From Patiria miniata (lineage: Eukaryota; Echinodermata; Asteroidea; Valvatida; Asterinidae): a DNA stretch of 64,000 nucleotides. The stretch lies in contig NW_024037070.1 in assembly GCF_015706575.1 (NCBI RefSeq), positions 7,409,598-7,473,597 on the forward strand, read 5' to 3'. Below the pieces are notes generated by a model, which saw only the letters and a program-made list of their open reading frames with translations, was not told the origin of the DNA and searched no databases. This document shows, one piece after another, positions 34,801-45,900 of this stretch (its first letter is position 1; the number at the start of each line of letters is the position of its first letter). The position numbers were made by a program, and so were the translations under genes.

Positions 34801-36348
34801 CATGTTTGGCACCGTTCGGTTGAATCGACTTTAAATAAATTCCGCTTTTGTTGTGACGGTTCTGACACTAAGGGTCTTGAAGTTGCTCTACTCTTGCTCT
34901 TGAAATATATTCGATTATTTTTCTTGTATAATGAATTTATAATTATATGCTTTAACGGGAAAAGCTACCTTTTCTATTTTGGACGTTTCAGCCCTCATAA
35001 AACACTGACAAATTGTAGTCATACAAGACCAAATATAATTTGGTCTTGAATGACCACAAGTTTTGGTTGAATTTAGCAGAAATTCTAACCCAAACAATTG
35101 GTTATAGAACAACCCAAGTTTGGGTAGTTCCAGTTTTCACCCTTTCTTGGGTAAACTTAACCCATGCAGGCAATTTTTCAGTGATGACGCTTTTATTTTG
35201 GGCTGCTCATAACGCACAAACATATGGAATACAATGCTGGTAGATTGAAATGAGGAGCACGAACACTGTTTGAAATTATATAATCACTCATTGAACCTCT
35301 CTATACAACATTAATGTTGCTTACCAGGAAATAGATGGAAACATGTCAAAGCCGCTGTCAAACACCACACCTGCAGATGAAATAAAAGAGAAACAATTTT
35401 CCTCAAAAAGCTGGCTCATTAAACAAATGTTATTAGTATAACTAGGATATGTCGCCAAGTTATAAAAAAAAATGCTATTAGGCAAAAACACATTAGGATA
35501 CCTAGGATATTTCGCCAAGTTATAAAAAATATAATTGCTATTAAGCAAAAACACAGACGAATAGTCAATGTGACTACATAGTGGCATCTTCAGATTATTT
35601 CTAAAAACAACAACTCTCGAGACTATTTAGTAAAGGTTTTTTTCCGTTTCGGAGAGAATGATACGAGTGTTAAAGGAAACGAAGGAAAGAGTGTTGCATC
35701 CTGACCGACCTGACGCCGCTTTTTTATCTTTATCTCAGTGAAGGTCAGCCGTTGCAACAATGTTGAAAAGACATGAATCTCGGACTGAGAATCATTTCCA
35801 ATTTTGTTAGAAAATACTTTGAACATGCACTCGACTCTCCACAAACTTTGTTCACAACCAAAGAAGTGGCGTCTGGATACTACATTTCCCCCCTTCATTT
35901 CCTTTAACGCTTTCCTTTATAATTCAAGTTCAAATTCCCTGGAAAGATATTTTAATTTCGTTCTAGGACGTCGTGGGCTCCATCGTTAATTTCAATTTCG
36001 AATGTACACTAGAGGCTTCATTTCTGAGTACCGGTAATTCTTGAATGAAGTGTAAGTCACGAATGTCGCATTCTAATTCACCTTAGTTTTGGGAAATTCG
36101 TCTCGTGGAAATTCCTGTTGAATTGAAAGAGCAAATTTGGTATAATCTATTGGTCCAAATTCAAAAATGAAACCAACAATGGAGTCCAACGACATTCTGG
36201 TACGAAATGAAAGTACCTGTTCTTGGATTTTGAATGAAAAAGTGCTATAAAGTAACCGCTAATGAAAACTTAAAAATGTCATTACTATAATACTCACCAA
36301 AAGATATCCATTGCGGCGATGGCCGAAACAAAGACCGACGAGACCCAT
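19194..36348 (-). CDS. Adhesion G-protein-coupled receptor (GAIN-GPS-7TM), complete, 23 coding exons
   Basis: Class B2 (adhesion) GPCR at the plasma membrane. Exons (high to low): 36348-36298, 35370-35325, 34352-34120, 33043-32789, 32201-32133, 31782-31674, 31095-30988, 30155-30050, 29121-29007, 28091-28042, 27704-27572, 26805-26702, 26474-26372, 25654-25504, 25191-25125, 24725-24656, 24415-24318, 23743-23623, 21926-21885, 21565-21488, 20898-20856, 20134-20055, 19880-19194. All joins keep phase, giving 972 codons plus stop. Order: signal peptide to about residue 37; Thr/Pro-rich stretch 40-75; GAIN domain about 80-425; seven helices about 430-677; tail of about 295 residues. The GPS has CVFWDF (373-378), Trp388, Cys393, Cys407, Cys409 and CNHTTNF, so family knowledge predicts cleavage between Thr412 and Thr413, freeing a TNFGLLVL tethered agonist. 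No other adhesion module was found in the ectodomain. The start was chosen because it begins a hydrophobic signal sequence that continues in frame into exon 2. Subfamily and ligand are not assigned. Confidence 0.9.
21000..21209. repeat. Repeat with GTCAAAATGACAC/TCTGACCC motifs
   Basis: Rich in GGATTTGATCC, GGGTCAAAATGAC and TCTGACC words; ends with AAGAGTGTA. A related stretch at 23,860-24,133 ends the same way. Probable decayed transposon pair. Confidence 0.4.
22186..22423. mobile_element. 238-bp MITE with TTACTCTCTAAATT ends
   Basis: Terminal inverted repeats of about 27 bp (TTACTCTCTAAATT then AAGAGTGAAA), nearly identical at both ends. Intron of the adhesion GPCR gene. Non-coding. Confidence 0.75.
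22635..22780. repeat. Diverged copy of the left end of the 29.5-kb element
   Basis: Shares GTAACAGTTT, GAGAGACGCCATTT and AAAACAAAGCCTC in the same order as 29,530-29,675. Both lie in introns of the adhesion GPCR gene. Confidence 0.6.
23109..23575. mobile_element. Palindromic MITE (GCTGAAAGAACAC core), copy 1
   Basis: Two arms of about 225 bp read as inverted copies around 23,340; the centre has TTTCAGCAAAACGAAAACAA facing its complement. Intron of the adhesion GPCR gene. Arms match over nearly their whole length. Confidence 0.75.
23860..24133. repeat. Relative of the 21.0-kb repeat
   Basis: Shares GTCATTTTGACC, ATCTGACCC and the terminal AAGAGTGTA with 21,000-21,209. Intron of the adhesion GPCR gene. 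Confidence 0.4.
24923..25041. repeat. Dispersed repeat (GGCCTGGGTCTGAT), copy 1
   Basis: About 119 bp matching 33,351-33,470 in the same orientation, from GGACAATACAAATC through TATGTCTCAATA. Confidence 0.65.
27289..27411. mobile_element. Short MITE-like inverted repeat with TCAATAGACC ends
   Basis: About 123 bp. Ends TCAATAGACC and GGTCTATTGA, then matching arms with GCGCTGTCTTATGA. Intron of the adhesion GPCR gene. Confidence 0.65.
28231..28819. mobile_element. MITE candidate with AAGGGCCCAT ends
   Basis: Left end TTAAAGGGCCCATT is mirrored at the right by ATGGGCCCTTC about 590 bp away. No coding capacity. No clear target duplication. Confidence 0.4.
29521..29996. mobile_element. Element rich in GCGTTTA/TAAACGC motifs
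   Basis: Begins GTAAACGC and ends with ACGTTTTAC; between them the word GCGTTTA or its complement and related AGGCGTT words recur on both strands. Subterminal motif arrays like this are transposase-binding sites in several DNA transposon groups. A related 145-bp stretch is at 22,635-22,780. Confidence 0.5.
31905..31985. repeat. Three-copy dispersed repeat (ACGGAAAAGCTAC), copy 1
   Basis: Matches 34,925-35,000 and 37,210-37,300: a shared stretch around TTTAAACGGAAAAAGC followed by TTTCAAGCCTC. Confidence 0.5.
33351..33470. repeat. Dispersed repeat (GGCCTGGGTCTGAT), copy 2
   Basis: Partner of 24,923-25,041; the pair is the only evidence of the family here. Confidence 0.65.
34425..34715. mobile_element. 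Palindromic MITE (GCTGAAAGAACAC core), copy 2, one arm truncated
   Basis: Shares the central hairpin and the whole right arm with 23,109-23,575, but the left arm is cut short after about 60 bp. Intron of the adhesion GPCR gene. Confidence 0.65.
34925..35000. repeat. Three-copy dispersed repeat, copy 2
   Basis: Carries TTTAACGGGAAAAGCTACC and GACGTTTCAGCCCTC. Confidence 0.5.
35430..35560. repeat. Two-unit tandem repeat of about 67 bp
   Basis: TAGGATATNTCGCCAAGTTAT and TGCTATTANGCAAAAACAC occur twice in tandem. Intron 1 of the adhesion GPCR gene. Confidence 0.6.
35695..35890. repeat. Dispersed repeat (GACGCCNCTTTTTT), copy 1
   Basis: About 195 bp homologous to 47,355-47,550 in the same orientation, sharing AGACATGAATCT and TTTCCAATTTTGTTAG. 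Confidence 0.65.
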
Positions 36349-36474
36349 CGTGCCCAGACGCAAATTCCTCCCTTCCTCCGTGGAACGCCTGGCCGTAAAA
36401 TCCCAAAGACGCTCAAGTAAGATTATCCCTAGAATTCGTGGTACGCCGCATGACGAGAAATCAGCCGGAAAATG

Positions 36475-36540
36475 CTAAATACCACGGGCAAAAAAACCCA
36501 GGATTTTCAGGCTGGCCTTAAAAGTGAGACCAGCAACCAT
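36475..36540 (-). promoter_or_regulatory. Upstream ORF (21 codons) in the GPCR 5' leader
   Basis: An ATG in an optimal Kozak context (CCACCATGG) opens a 21-codon frame that ends in TAG 126 bases before the main start. If the leader starts near the TATA motif at 36,628-36,635, scanning ribosomes meet this ATG first, so it should reduce receptor translation. An unseen leader intron could remove it. Confidence 0.5.
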
Positions 36541-36627
36541 GGTGGTTGCACAAAATTCCGCTCGATACTCGGCCTCGAATGTCGTCGTCGATGAGACCTC
36601 GCAGAAAATATCGATTGGAGGGGCAAC

Positions 36628-36635
36628 TTTATATA
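36628..36635 (-). promoter_or_regulatory. TATA-box-like motif of the GPCR gene
   Basis: TATATAAA on the minus strand, about 280 bases upstream of the start codon. Transcription would begin near 36,600, leaving a leader of about 250 bases with one upstream ORF. Prediction by motif and position only. Confidence 0.4.
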
Positions 36636-36640
36636 CCCGT

Positions 36641-39600
36641 TGCTACAACCCAAATGGGACCGAGTTACTACCTCTACACGATTAGGGTAGATGTCTGAAT
36701 GGTCAGATCTATTGGGATTAGGATTGATCAAAAGGGATATAGGTCGTAAGGGTTATAGATCGATTGGGAATGAAACATTAATGAAGTTTCACAAATAACA
36801 ACTGGCGTTTTTATTATTCCGAAATGGAATGTGTCTTCATTTATTTTGGTCAGTACTATTCAACAGTCCACACGGGAGAGAATTTCTCTGACCAATTTTT
36901 GTTTGTGATTTGAAGACATCTTTGACTTCCAAAAGCAAATAAGCGAACTCAGAACTATAAAATTAAAAAAATATAGCCTTCGGCCAAAAGGGAAAAAAGG
37001 GATGTAAAATTTGCTGTTCTAAAACAGCCATGAAAGCCCCCCCCCCCCCAAAAAAAAGATTGACAAACATTGATGATAGAAAAAAAACATAAACACGCCA
37101 AGCCAGCAAATGCCACATGGCACCCGTGGAACCCTGGAAATTTAACTCAAAACCTGAAAGTGATTGACACTTAAATTTGTCCACCCGTGGTATTTAAAAT
37201 ATTTCAATTGTTTTTTCCCCTATCAATTTTCAAGTTGTATACTTTGTTTACACGGAAAAGGCTGAGTTTTACCTATTATGGATGTTTCAACCCTCTTAAA
37301 CTTCTTGTTTTTCGCCCGCAACGCACAAAAAGGTACTCACAAAATAATTATTCTCGGGCCGAAAATACTTCAAAATTTGCTAAGTAAATATTCTTTAATT
37401 AAATGGGCGGGTTTGCTTTCGATGTCTCACTCAAAAGTGAATACATTTGTATTGCTATAGAAAAATGGCAATCTCAAAACTAAATCTACACGAGTTGAAA
37501 ATCGAAGACAGCACGCCGAGAGCAAATTATGCAGAGCTCATCTCCTTCAACCCATCATAATAATAATTAATCTCCTAAAAATCGGCTCGGGTGATAAAAA
37601 AGCAGGGTCTGGGGTATTGGGGGGGGGGGGGGGTCGTCTTTGCACACTACGCTTGAGTCAGCATTTCTGTATCTTGAGTCAGCATCTCTGTATGATGAAC
37701 ACATTATCCACATCTCAATAGTTGATTTGTGAGATGCACAGTGTCGATATAAATGCGAAATGGTGATTTCACAGGCGGGCAGATGGCTCGACTCTTTCTG
37801 AGCCGCATATCCTCGCATCATTTCTAATGGTGAACCTATTTTATGATGCGCCAATACGTGCTCATGCACATCATCGTTCGGCGACCAAGAGAGAAATCTT
37901 TTGGCAATGTGCGCAGTTCGTGATCGATAATAAGACCGCTATATTCAGACGCCACGTCGCACTATCGACTATCGATCGATCAAGAGAATTGAATCTTGCC
38001 TCTTGTTAAACTCGGTGCTTATGTAACGGAAATATGCAATCATTAAAATGTTCCTTTTGTGTGCCACTTTATTTTTAATCTAAATAACGATGTAAAGGGC
38101 GTTTTGGTGCCTTTTTGATTTTATCCAGTGCTAATGCAAATTGCCATATTCATGAGAAAAGTTGTGATGTCATTCAAACCAGAACTTCAGTTTCTCATGA
38201 GTTCAGCATTAAAAGTCACCATAAGTGTTAGGAGTTTAATGTGGTTATTTGTGTGTTTTCAGTGGTTCATTGTTGTTTCAGTATATGACAGTAAGACACG
38301 GGGAAAATCTTTATGCACAAATGGTTTCAACAAGGAGAATTTTGGGTTTGCAATTTGAAGAGAAAATTTAATCAGGAGTCTGTTCCTAAAATGATATGAT
38401 AGCAACGGCGCCCTCAGTTGTCAGGAAAGCATGAAACATTTTAAGTGTTTAAAAAAGTTCACTCGTCAAATGTTTACAAAAAAAGAGGGATGTCTTATAA
38501 ATTTAATACATTTTCAGATGAATGGATATCAGCTACAAATATGCTCTAGTTTAAAATTCATGAACGCTTTAAGGGATACAGGTGCCTTATCTGAGAAAAC
38601 GTTTTGATCGGGGCAATTTCTTTTCGATGATATCCCTCGCCCGCAAAAAAAAAAGGAAAAGGAAAGCGAAGATGTGAGATAGTCATATTAGTTTACAATA
38701 TCTTTGTCCCATTACTTTTTCAAGGACAATACAGAGCCATTTTAATGTTATCTTCGGCACTTAATTATTATGCTTTCCGTTGAATGCTAGAATGCAGTCA
38801 ACTCATGTTTCGAATGCGTTCATGTACAATGATTAAAACCATTATAAACATGACAAGCGTACCCAAATACCTGTACTGAACGCAAGTATTTCTGACTCTG
38901 AAGTTGCAACTGATCTGAGTGAGATCGACGTGAACATGAACACGAAGAATACACAGTGAAATCAGTTGTTGTGAGTCGACTTCTGTTAAAATGTCTTTTT
39001 ACAAAAAAAATTCTTTTAGATTAGGCGGGGGCCCGAAATGGGGCATAAAGAGAGAAGTGGGAATAGTAGTCCAATGAAACTATTCTTTGAAAGTTGGCTA
39101 ATTTGTAAAAATTGCTTCCCCCTTGCTACTCGACATATTGCATTTTTTTCCTTCTAATTGTTTTCATTTTTTGTGCTTTATTGTTAAGGGAAACTACTTT
39201 AGTTTTGTTTTGTTTTGATTGTGCAATTTGCGAATTGCGATTAAACATCTTATTCATGGTAAAAGTAAAATTCGAAATTGAGTTTGCGAATTGTAATTAA
39301 ACATTTTATTCATCACAATATTAAACCTCATGCTTCAATCTGATGCTGGGATCAAATTCTTTTTGTTCTTTACAAAACGAGAAACGTCTAGGGTTAGGCC
39401 TGTTGCAGTCTCTTAAAATGAAAAAAAATGCTGATTTTTAAGTCTATGCAGTAGGCCTACTATACCTTTTGACGAAGTTTGAGTTTTCTCATGGGACGAT
39501 GACTTTGTAGAGTTTAGTAAAGTTTTGTAAAGAGCGCCCCCTTGAACTGCCAAGAAGTTGCTGGGATTCCTCCATTCTAAAATGGGTGTCATGTCTTAAA

Positions 39601-39983
39601 TATTCCAGAAAAACCACAGTATTCTCTATATTAAATGATTAATTTCTCTCTATGAATCAAACAGAAAGAAAAAAATTAGATTTATTACTTAATAAGGACC
39701 GAATTTAGTTATAATTATGCATTTTTAAAATGTAGCTTAAATTATCAGACTGTAAATATCGGATGAGCATTACCTTTTATCTAGTGGTATGCTCGCTATT
39801 CATTTGCCATGTGTACGGAAGTAACTAGTTGACCCAAGATCGTATAGGCCTATATGTCGCCACGCACACCACTCGGGAAATGTCGTGTCCCGCGATTGTG
39901 GCAAAAGTACCCACGATTGCGTACAAAATCCTATAATTTTCCTGGATACTTGGCCTTGTTGACCCTCCAATGTGACAGAGACC
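36641..39983. other. Intergenic stretch between divergent genes
   Basis: Separates the minus-strand GPCR from the plus-strand glucosyltransferase. No convincing exon on either strand. Contents: a dispersed repeat fragment (37,210-37,300), a 15-base G run at 37,619-37,633 and a small tandem duplication at about 39,220-39,310 (GCGAATTG...AAACAT). The last 200 bases before 39,984 should hold the glucosyltransferase promoter; no TATA box is evident. Confidence 0.55.
37210..37300. repeat. Three-copy dispersed repeat, copy 3
   Basis: Carries TTTACACGGAAAAGGC and GGATGTTTCAACCCTC; intergenic. Confidence 0.5.
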
Positions 39984-42900
39984 ATGTCGGGGATTTCTAG
40001 GACTTTCCTGGTCACGCTTTTGTGCTGTGTGCTGGCTTGTTGCGCCGTCAAAGATGTGATCACTGGATACGACCGAGAGAGGGTGGTTTGCCCACTCAAG
40101 AGCTTCGTGTGGGGACCGGGACTGGAGGCCAACTTCAACGTGCCTGCTCGCTTCTTCTTCATTCAAGCTATGGACTTCGAGAACAACAGGTGACCTTGAT
40201 ACTACTGCTTACTCGTGTCATCTGTTTACTCTAATACTGGCTTATCAAAACACATTCTTGAGTCAGTTCCGAGTTGTTCAGACACGTTGTGCAGAGCGCG
40301 TTGCTTTACTTAAAGGGGCACTAGGCCCTGAAATCCCCGAAAATTTCATGTTTTGGATTGTTTACTTAGCCTATTTCAAAAGGAAAGCAACCTAATGTCT
40401 TACCGTTCCTGAGAAAAGAGGAAAAATCCCAGGTTGTTTACATCGGACACAACGGAGTACGAATATGTTTCTCGTGTCGTTCTCAGTGTACGATATATAC
40501 GTTGTGTGTATCGGGAACAGCGGTGACCAATCACCAATGCAAAAAAAATGTGGTTTCTTCAACGTCCGCAAAAGGCGAACACTTTACGAATGAAATCACA
40601 ACTAGCATCCAAACAGCTCGAATATATGGGGTCGCAATTCGTTCTCGCATGCATAATACAGGAATAACACAAAAACGCCCAGTTTTTAAAGGATAGTTGT
40701 GTGGATGTTTATATATTAGTTTTAAATGTTCTTTCCGGTTAACATCATCTCGTTCAAAGCGCGATTTGTAGCCCAATTGGGCTGTTCTAGGACCCAGTGT
40801 CCCTTTAAAGGGACACTTGTTTACTTATTCAATTCCAAACATCTGGGTCAAAGGAAACCAACCTAATGTCTTACCGTCCTGAGGTCTATGTACGATATAC
40901 ACATTGTGTGTGTCTATACAGTATAGGCCTAGTACTAGTACAGCACTGTGCTCGCGAACAGCGGTGACCAATCACCAATGCGCAAAATGTGGTTTCTTAC
41001 ATGCTCCGCAAAAGGCGAACACTTTACGGATGAAATCACAACTAGCACCCAATAGCCCTACTTTTTGGGCTCGTGAGTAAAAAATGCTAAAATTCACCTC
41101 AAAAAAATGCAAGCTAAAACTTTATTTACAGAGGTAGTCCAGTAAATAACCACTGTTGAACTTTGTGAAAAATGTTGCTGGCCATACATAATGACATTCA
41201 TGTTTAAAAAAAAAAAAGAACTTCGCAGTTGGCATGCCCAACCGTGGTCCCTCGAATTACCACAGTTTGATTGCCCTAACCTCCTCCCTGCCCTTAGCAA
41301 AGTCGAGTGCCCCAACTATGCACATATGTAGAGTGGGCAGTACTTAGTAAACATGTGTTATGTAAGACGATTGGGCTATGAAAATGGTTCCATGGTGACA
41401 CTTGACACTGAGTTACTGTACAAGTACTAGTAGTTGACCCTGGAAGATTTTTATCAATAATGTCTCGAGTTTTAGAGTGAATGGAACTGATTAGCACAAT
41501 TTCATCCAATCCCCCAAATGTCCCCTATTTATAGGTGCTTGAAATTCCTATAGGATCGAAGGACCTTTTGACAAACCTTTTCATCCACATTAAATGCTGT
41601 TAGACCCGTCAATCATTGGTTTACTGTCATTCATTGTGCACAGTGGGGGATACACTTCATTGACTTCAATTGTCCTTCAAACAGAGCCAATAACAACATG
41701 TGTTCACAATGGAACATTGGATGCTGATACTGATGAGCAGTGCCACTGGGATATTTTGTGAGGAAAGAATAGCACCCTTTGGGTGTAAGAAAATGCCATG
41801 GACTACAAATGTACATCACAGCAGACATGCCACTTTTGTGATACTGTTGGAACCGGCAAACTGGGACCTTGAGTACTGAAAAACATGCAAAATGAAATCA
41901 GGCCAACTTTACTCGCTCTGTAGCCAGCAAAATTCTCCAAACTTTTCATTGGGCAAAGAAAAGGTTCTCATCAGTATTTCACCAACCAAGTTTGAAGATT
42001 CAACTCCATTTTGAAAAGAGACGTTTCTTCAATATTTGGCACGTATTGGACTTTGAGAGGGTAGTCAAATGTTTTCAAAACGAGGCTAAAGACTAGACTG
42101 GTACACGTACATGTCCAGGCATGGTCCAACTGCATGAAATATTGACCTCTTCATTTTATTGTCATTAGTCTGGTGGCTGACTATGGAGAAATGTGTAGAA
42201 ATAGAGAGTGGCACCCAATATTCCAGATGTTTCTTTTGGCACAGTTGATTGATGCATTACTGAAGGGTTGTTGGACTGGTTGTTTCAGTTGCCGGTCTAT
42301 TTTCTTGTATACATTGCATGTTCAAGTCCATATAATCCACTTCTATTAGTAGAGGTGGTCTTGTGGTGGATTTCAGCGGATTTGGTCCAAAAGCATTAGG
42401 ATCCGTGATGGATTTGGCGGACTTACTTGGTCCAGTACTTAGTAAAAGACACCAGGGACTCTCAGATCGTACACAGTTTTGAGAGTCCCAAATTTTCGGA
42501 CTAAAGGGAAATGGACACCCTGTTGAAGTAAAACATGGATACCATCTTCTGCCGATCTTCAATTTACCCAGCTTTGAAAACCTGCTGTGCTGCTGATGCG
42601 ATGAGCACAGAAATGTCAGGACTCAGGACAGCGTCTACATGTACACCTGTTTTGATATGATCCCATTAGCATTGTGTGCACATGATGGCTAGCTTCGGAA
42701 CCCATTCTCATGTATGGTATCATTCGTGTCCTCCACAAAATTGGACCAATCAGGCACTGGAAGGAACCTATCAGATACATTTATGTGCCCTAAGCGAAAA
42801 TACAATAAATATGGGGAAAAAAAATTGCGCTTAGGCAAAAAAAAAATAAGTCGGTCTCTGGTCAGCGCGCGCGTCGATTTTAATCATGCGCGTCAACCTT

Positions 42901-45900
42901 TTTTTTTCTTCAAATTGTCCGCGATAGCTACAGCAGCGCCCTCTATTGCCGCACCTCCTCAAATTTTTTGTACCAAGGAATGGGGAAATTGCTCAAAGGC
43001 AAATGATCAAGAGCACCAAGGCAAATTATGGAGGTCCCCAATGTATATGAGGACACAACAAAAGCAAAATAGTACCCACCTTGTCTGTACAATCCAAGCT
43101 AAAAAAAAAAAAAAAAAAAAAAAAACGCGTCGCCGCATCAATTCCGGAACTTTGGTCTGACCAGAGACCGAATATTTTTTTTGTTTTGGCCTTAGCCTCA
43201 GTTCTGATGCATACTCTAATACTGTGGGCCATAACCAAGTACATGTACAATTTGGACATTTGTGTCGGTGCACTTTGTACAGGAAATCCAACTGAGTCAC
43301 ACCGGCCTGCACTTATCTCGCTGACCTCCAGGTTGTTTGCGCAGTAGTTTGTCTAGACAAGAAGTGTTAATAAAAACCGCACCAGGAATTTTTTGTTTGT
43401 TTGCAATATTAATGTGAAAAACCCATGGGGCGTAGGGTGTTTCCCAGGTTGTGTTATGGACAGCGGGCAGCGGACGATATTCAAACTCACTTGGATGGAT
43501 GGGATTTGCAGACCTAACAAATAGAGTTACACTTGGTAGTTTGCCCACACGTAGTTCCTTTTCAGTAGTTCCACATGTCAATTCATGACCCTACCGGATA
43601 ATTGAGAAAAAGAGTAATGTCTTAGGCCCCCCAAAAAAGTCTCCGGTTTCTGGTATGCGCGCGCGTCGCCGTAGCCATGCGCGTCGGCAAAATGAAAAAG
43701 GTTTTTTTTTCAATAAAAGATGATGTCTCAAAACCGCCAAACTCACTGGTTTGACTGGAATCCTGCTGCAGCACAATTTAACGTGTTTTTAGATGTAATG
43801 GGGGTATGATCGAGAATAAGCTTTATGTGGACTCTCTGGACTCCCGTACATTTTGCACTAAGTTCGGTCGGGCAACATTTGCAATCATCAGCCGACATTT
43901 GAAGCAAAAAAGTCAGGTAAAAAAAAAAAAAAAGCCGCGTCGCCGCACCACTTTTTGGGCAAGCTCCATACCAGAAACCGGAGACTTTTTTTTTGTGGCC
44001 TTAACCATCATTTTTTTTTCAAGGGGGAGGGCAAAAATTAAGAATCATGTTGAAATCCATTTGAACTAACACTCCTGAGCTGAACTTAATTGGTAACTTT
44101 ACTAATTTATTTATTTAACCAAAAAATGAATTTAAAATGAAATGGATTGAATTTAATATTCATTTTTGCTGGTCCCAGAGGGCCGGCGTATTGCTTTCTC
44201 ACTGATTGACTGCCACTTGTGACTTTGACTGGTTATAGACAGGTGAACAGAGCCGGGCAGTGCTGTCATATAGGATTACCCGGTATTGATGAATGGGCTA
44301 AATCCAGCCAACTGTGTAGAACAGATGCGTGAAAAGACTTCCAGTGAAAAGCCATTGTGAAAACTGGTCTTGTAGCCTGATGAACAGGGGTAATAATTTA
44401 AAGGGAATACAACATTTGCAAACATCGAAAAACAAAACTACCAAATTTTTATGAAATACCTTACTAGGATGTTGGTAAATGACAGTCTAAAGCATCTTGT
44501 AAAATTATGACACCTGGTGTGAAGCCATTTTCAAGTAAATTTGTATTTTTGTATACATTTCCAACGGTGGTTGGCCGACCACCGTTGGAAATACCTAACT
44601 ATTTTTCAACTACTGCTTCAATTTTACCATATTTTTTCAGTCCAAATTTGGTTTGCTATTGGTTACATGTTCATGAACGTGTGCAGGCTAGACTGGTTCC
44701 CTTACCATACAATTTTCCGGCATCTATAAATTGATCCATTTCATCTTTAATAGAGTCAGGGAGCTAGACTACTTGAACTTTTGTTTTTCTTGGTTTTTCC
44801 AGCATTTTCAAATACAAAACTTCAAACATGTCAGTGTAACAATTAATATTTGATATATTATAACCCCTCAAATAGTTCAATCCTGAAAATTACAGCAAAA
44901 ACCAATGATGTACATTCCCTTTAAAGTGCTTTGAGCACCACATTGTCATTATTATTTTTGACAGATTTTGATACAATAAATTGTTTTCTTCTCGTAGTTT
45001 TACATATTCCCCCGGACCCAATGCCTTCCAAGTCAGCATCAAACCTACCAGTGGACGGGGACGGATCTGGACTCAGGTCCTGGACAGAAACGACGGCTCC
45101 TTCATCGTGCGATTCCGACTGTTTGAGAGCTACAGGGAGATGAGAATTGAGGTGAAGAGTGGCGAACGTCACGTCAAGGGCTCCCCGTTCCTCATTGCAG
45201 GTACTGTTTTAGTTTGTTGTGGGACTGTCCACTTTCGAATAATTTAGTATTTCTTACTTGAAACTGCGTTTGACTGAATATTTGGATATATATATTCGAA
45301 ACTGCCAGCTGCAATTGCGTGCTGTGCCAGTAAAAAGTTTGCACGAAGAGTTTGCCATTTTTATTTTTGCAGGCGGCGATCGATATGGGGCGCTGGAGTG
45401 TTTTGCAGGAACTTTATAACTGTAAAAGGGCTTTAACCTGTTATAAGGATGTGAACAATTAACCGCCGTCGACACAAAAAGTTACCTTTGAAAAAAAAGT
45501 GGCACCTGGCAATGAAGCACCAGAATTTTACAATAAGATAACATTGCAGTTGTGGGTAGACATTACATTCACTGTGTGGGCTTCCGAACAAAAGAGGTCC
45601 ACATAAACCAGGTAGCGGCGACGTTGTGTGGACTTGGCAAGTCCACACAGTGTTTCCCCATTTCTGGAAAACAGGTTTAGAGGCATTTTTGGGTTAGGTT
45701 TATCAGTGGCAGAATGAAGAGAAACACTAAAGGGAATCATAGAAAAACAATTGGGTTGAAAGAGTTTTCACAGTTTGAGAAAAATGATTTTTTTTTCACT
45801 GTTTTTTCTTAACTACACGACAGCAATGGAATGTCAACACTTGGTATGTAACGTAAACAAGCGTGTGTTTTTGTGTGTAATTTTTTTTTAGTTTTTGAAT

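Noticed and set aside
1..36348. Reading both minus-strand genes as one gene
   Set aside because: The upstream one has its own stop and poly(A) signal, and the downstream one has its own TATA-like motif, ATG and signal peptide.
42257..42562. 101-codon open frame on the minus strand in intron 1 of the glucosyltransferase gene
   Set aside because: It reads as plausible protein but matches no family I know, lacks flanking exons in frame, and nearby frames are broken. Possibly a decayed transposon ORF.
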